20,969 nucleotides of DNA from a virus, in IMG/VR virus record IMGVR_UViG_3300031787_009157, positions 1-20,969 of that record; one strand, given 5' to 3'. Below the pieces are notes generated by a model. That model did not search any database, was not told where the DNA came from, and saw only the letters and a program-made list of their open reading frames with translations. A program made the position numbers and the translations under genes. Position 1 is the stretch's first letter; every line of letters begins with the position of its first letter. Positions 20,656 through 20,969 of the stretch are shown one piece after another.

Positions 20656-20969
20656 CGTTTGCCTTTCAATCTGACGGCGTCGCGGGACAGAAATTCCCGT
20701 AGGCGAACGGCCGAGCACCCACAGGATCGCCCATCGGCATAGCCGCACACAATACCGGCTACCTCGCCGCGATCGTTGAAGAACGGCCCGCCCGAATCAC
20801 CATCTCGCGCGTGAGCGTAGGACTCCAAGAACTCGTCGATGCCCAGATCATCCGGCGAGACGTAGCCGGATAGGGCGCCCGGTGATTCCCGGTAGATGTA
20901 GGGCGGAGGGCCATAACCGGCGATGATTAGGCGGTCTCGGGGGCGGGGGTTGGTTTCCGCGAGCCGGGC
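20652..20969 (-). CDS. Trypsin-like serine protease, C-terminal part (5' end beyond window)
   Basis: The frame is open from the right edge to a TGA at 20654-20652 (105 residues). ARDGDSGGPFFNDRGEVAGI, then VCGYADGRSCGC, contains GDSGGP (20784-20801), the active-site serine block of chymotrypsin-like proteases, followed by the substrate-binding strand. The catalytic His and Asp should lie upstream, outside the window. The stop overlaps the start of the GT4-like gene, so it is co-transcribed with the decoration genes. Known phage head-maturation proteases usually belong to other folds, so a trypsin-like one here is uncommon. It could process a virion protein or act on a host protein; this is inference. 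The ending GKR carries no obvious sorting signal. Confidence 0.78.
   Translation of the reverse strand, partial: ARLAETNPRPRDRLIIAGYGPPPYIYRESPGALSGYVSPDDLGIDEFLESYAHARDGDSGGPFFNDRGEVAGIVCGYADGRSCGCSAVRLREFLSRDAVRLKGKR

Noticed and set aside
1-20969. tRNA, rRNA, insertion sequences and integrase/attachment sites
   Set aside because: I found no tRNA-like clover arms, transposase, integrase or direct-repeat att site in the window.

Overview
The window looks like a piece of a double-stranded DNA tailed-phage genome (or prophage) from a GC-rich host. Every gene I can support lies on the minus strand. Most neighbours overlap by ATGA or sit a few bases apart, so transcription runs from the right edge to the left edge. 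The sequence does not identify the host; it only shows that the host reads sigma70-type promoters (TTGACt-17-TAGAAT).

Layout in the direction of transcription. (1) 20969-16150: the end of a trypsin-like serine protease, then a tightly coupled operon of a GT4-like glycosyltransferase, two further transferases, a SAM methyltransferase and two GT2-like proteins. This is probably a decoration module. (2) 16149-12321: small phage ORFs and a second sliding-clamp-like protein. Three near-identical 40-bp promoter cassettes and one diverged copy punctuate positions 11981-16118. (3) 12320-10835: an excisionase-type HTH protein, a MESH1-like HD hydrolase and a sigma-region-2-like protein. (4) 10817-1: the replication module, comprising a SNF2-type helicase, an RHH protein, a CHC2/TOPRIM primase, two winged-helix proteins (the second a lambda-O-like initiator), a small putative helicase loader, a DnaB-type helicase with an intein, a very acidic protein, a sliding clamp, a UDG fused to a 3'-5' exonuclease, and the start of a separate family-A polymerase.

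How the parts may work together: the initiator gene carries a palindromic iteron array beside an A-rich tract, as in lambda O, so it probably contains the replication origin. Initiator, loader, helicase, primase, clamps and split polymerase would form a nearly complete phage replisome. The most unusual features are an HNH homing endonuclease encoded in the +1 frame across the helicase intein, the iteron origin inside the initiator gene, an H-type pseudoknot or attenuator-like leader at 8181-8296, the UDG-exonuclease/polymerase split, and two different clamp-like proteins.

All calls come from reading the sequence and translations; no database search was run.
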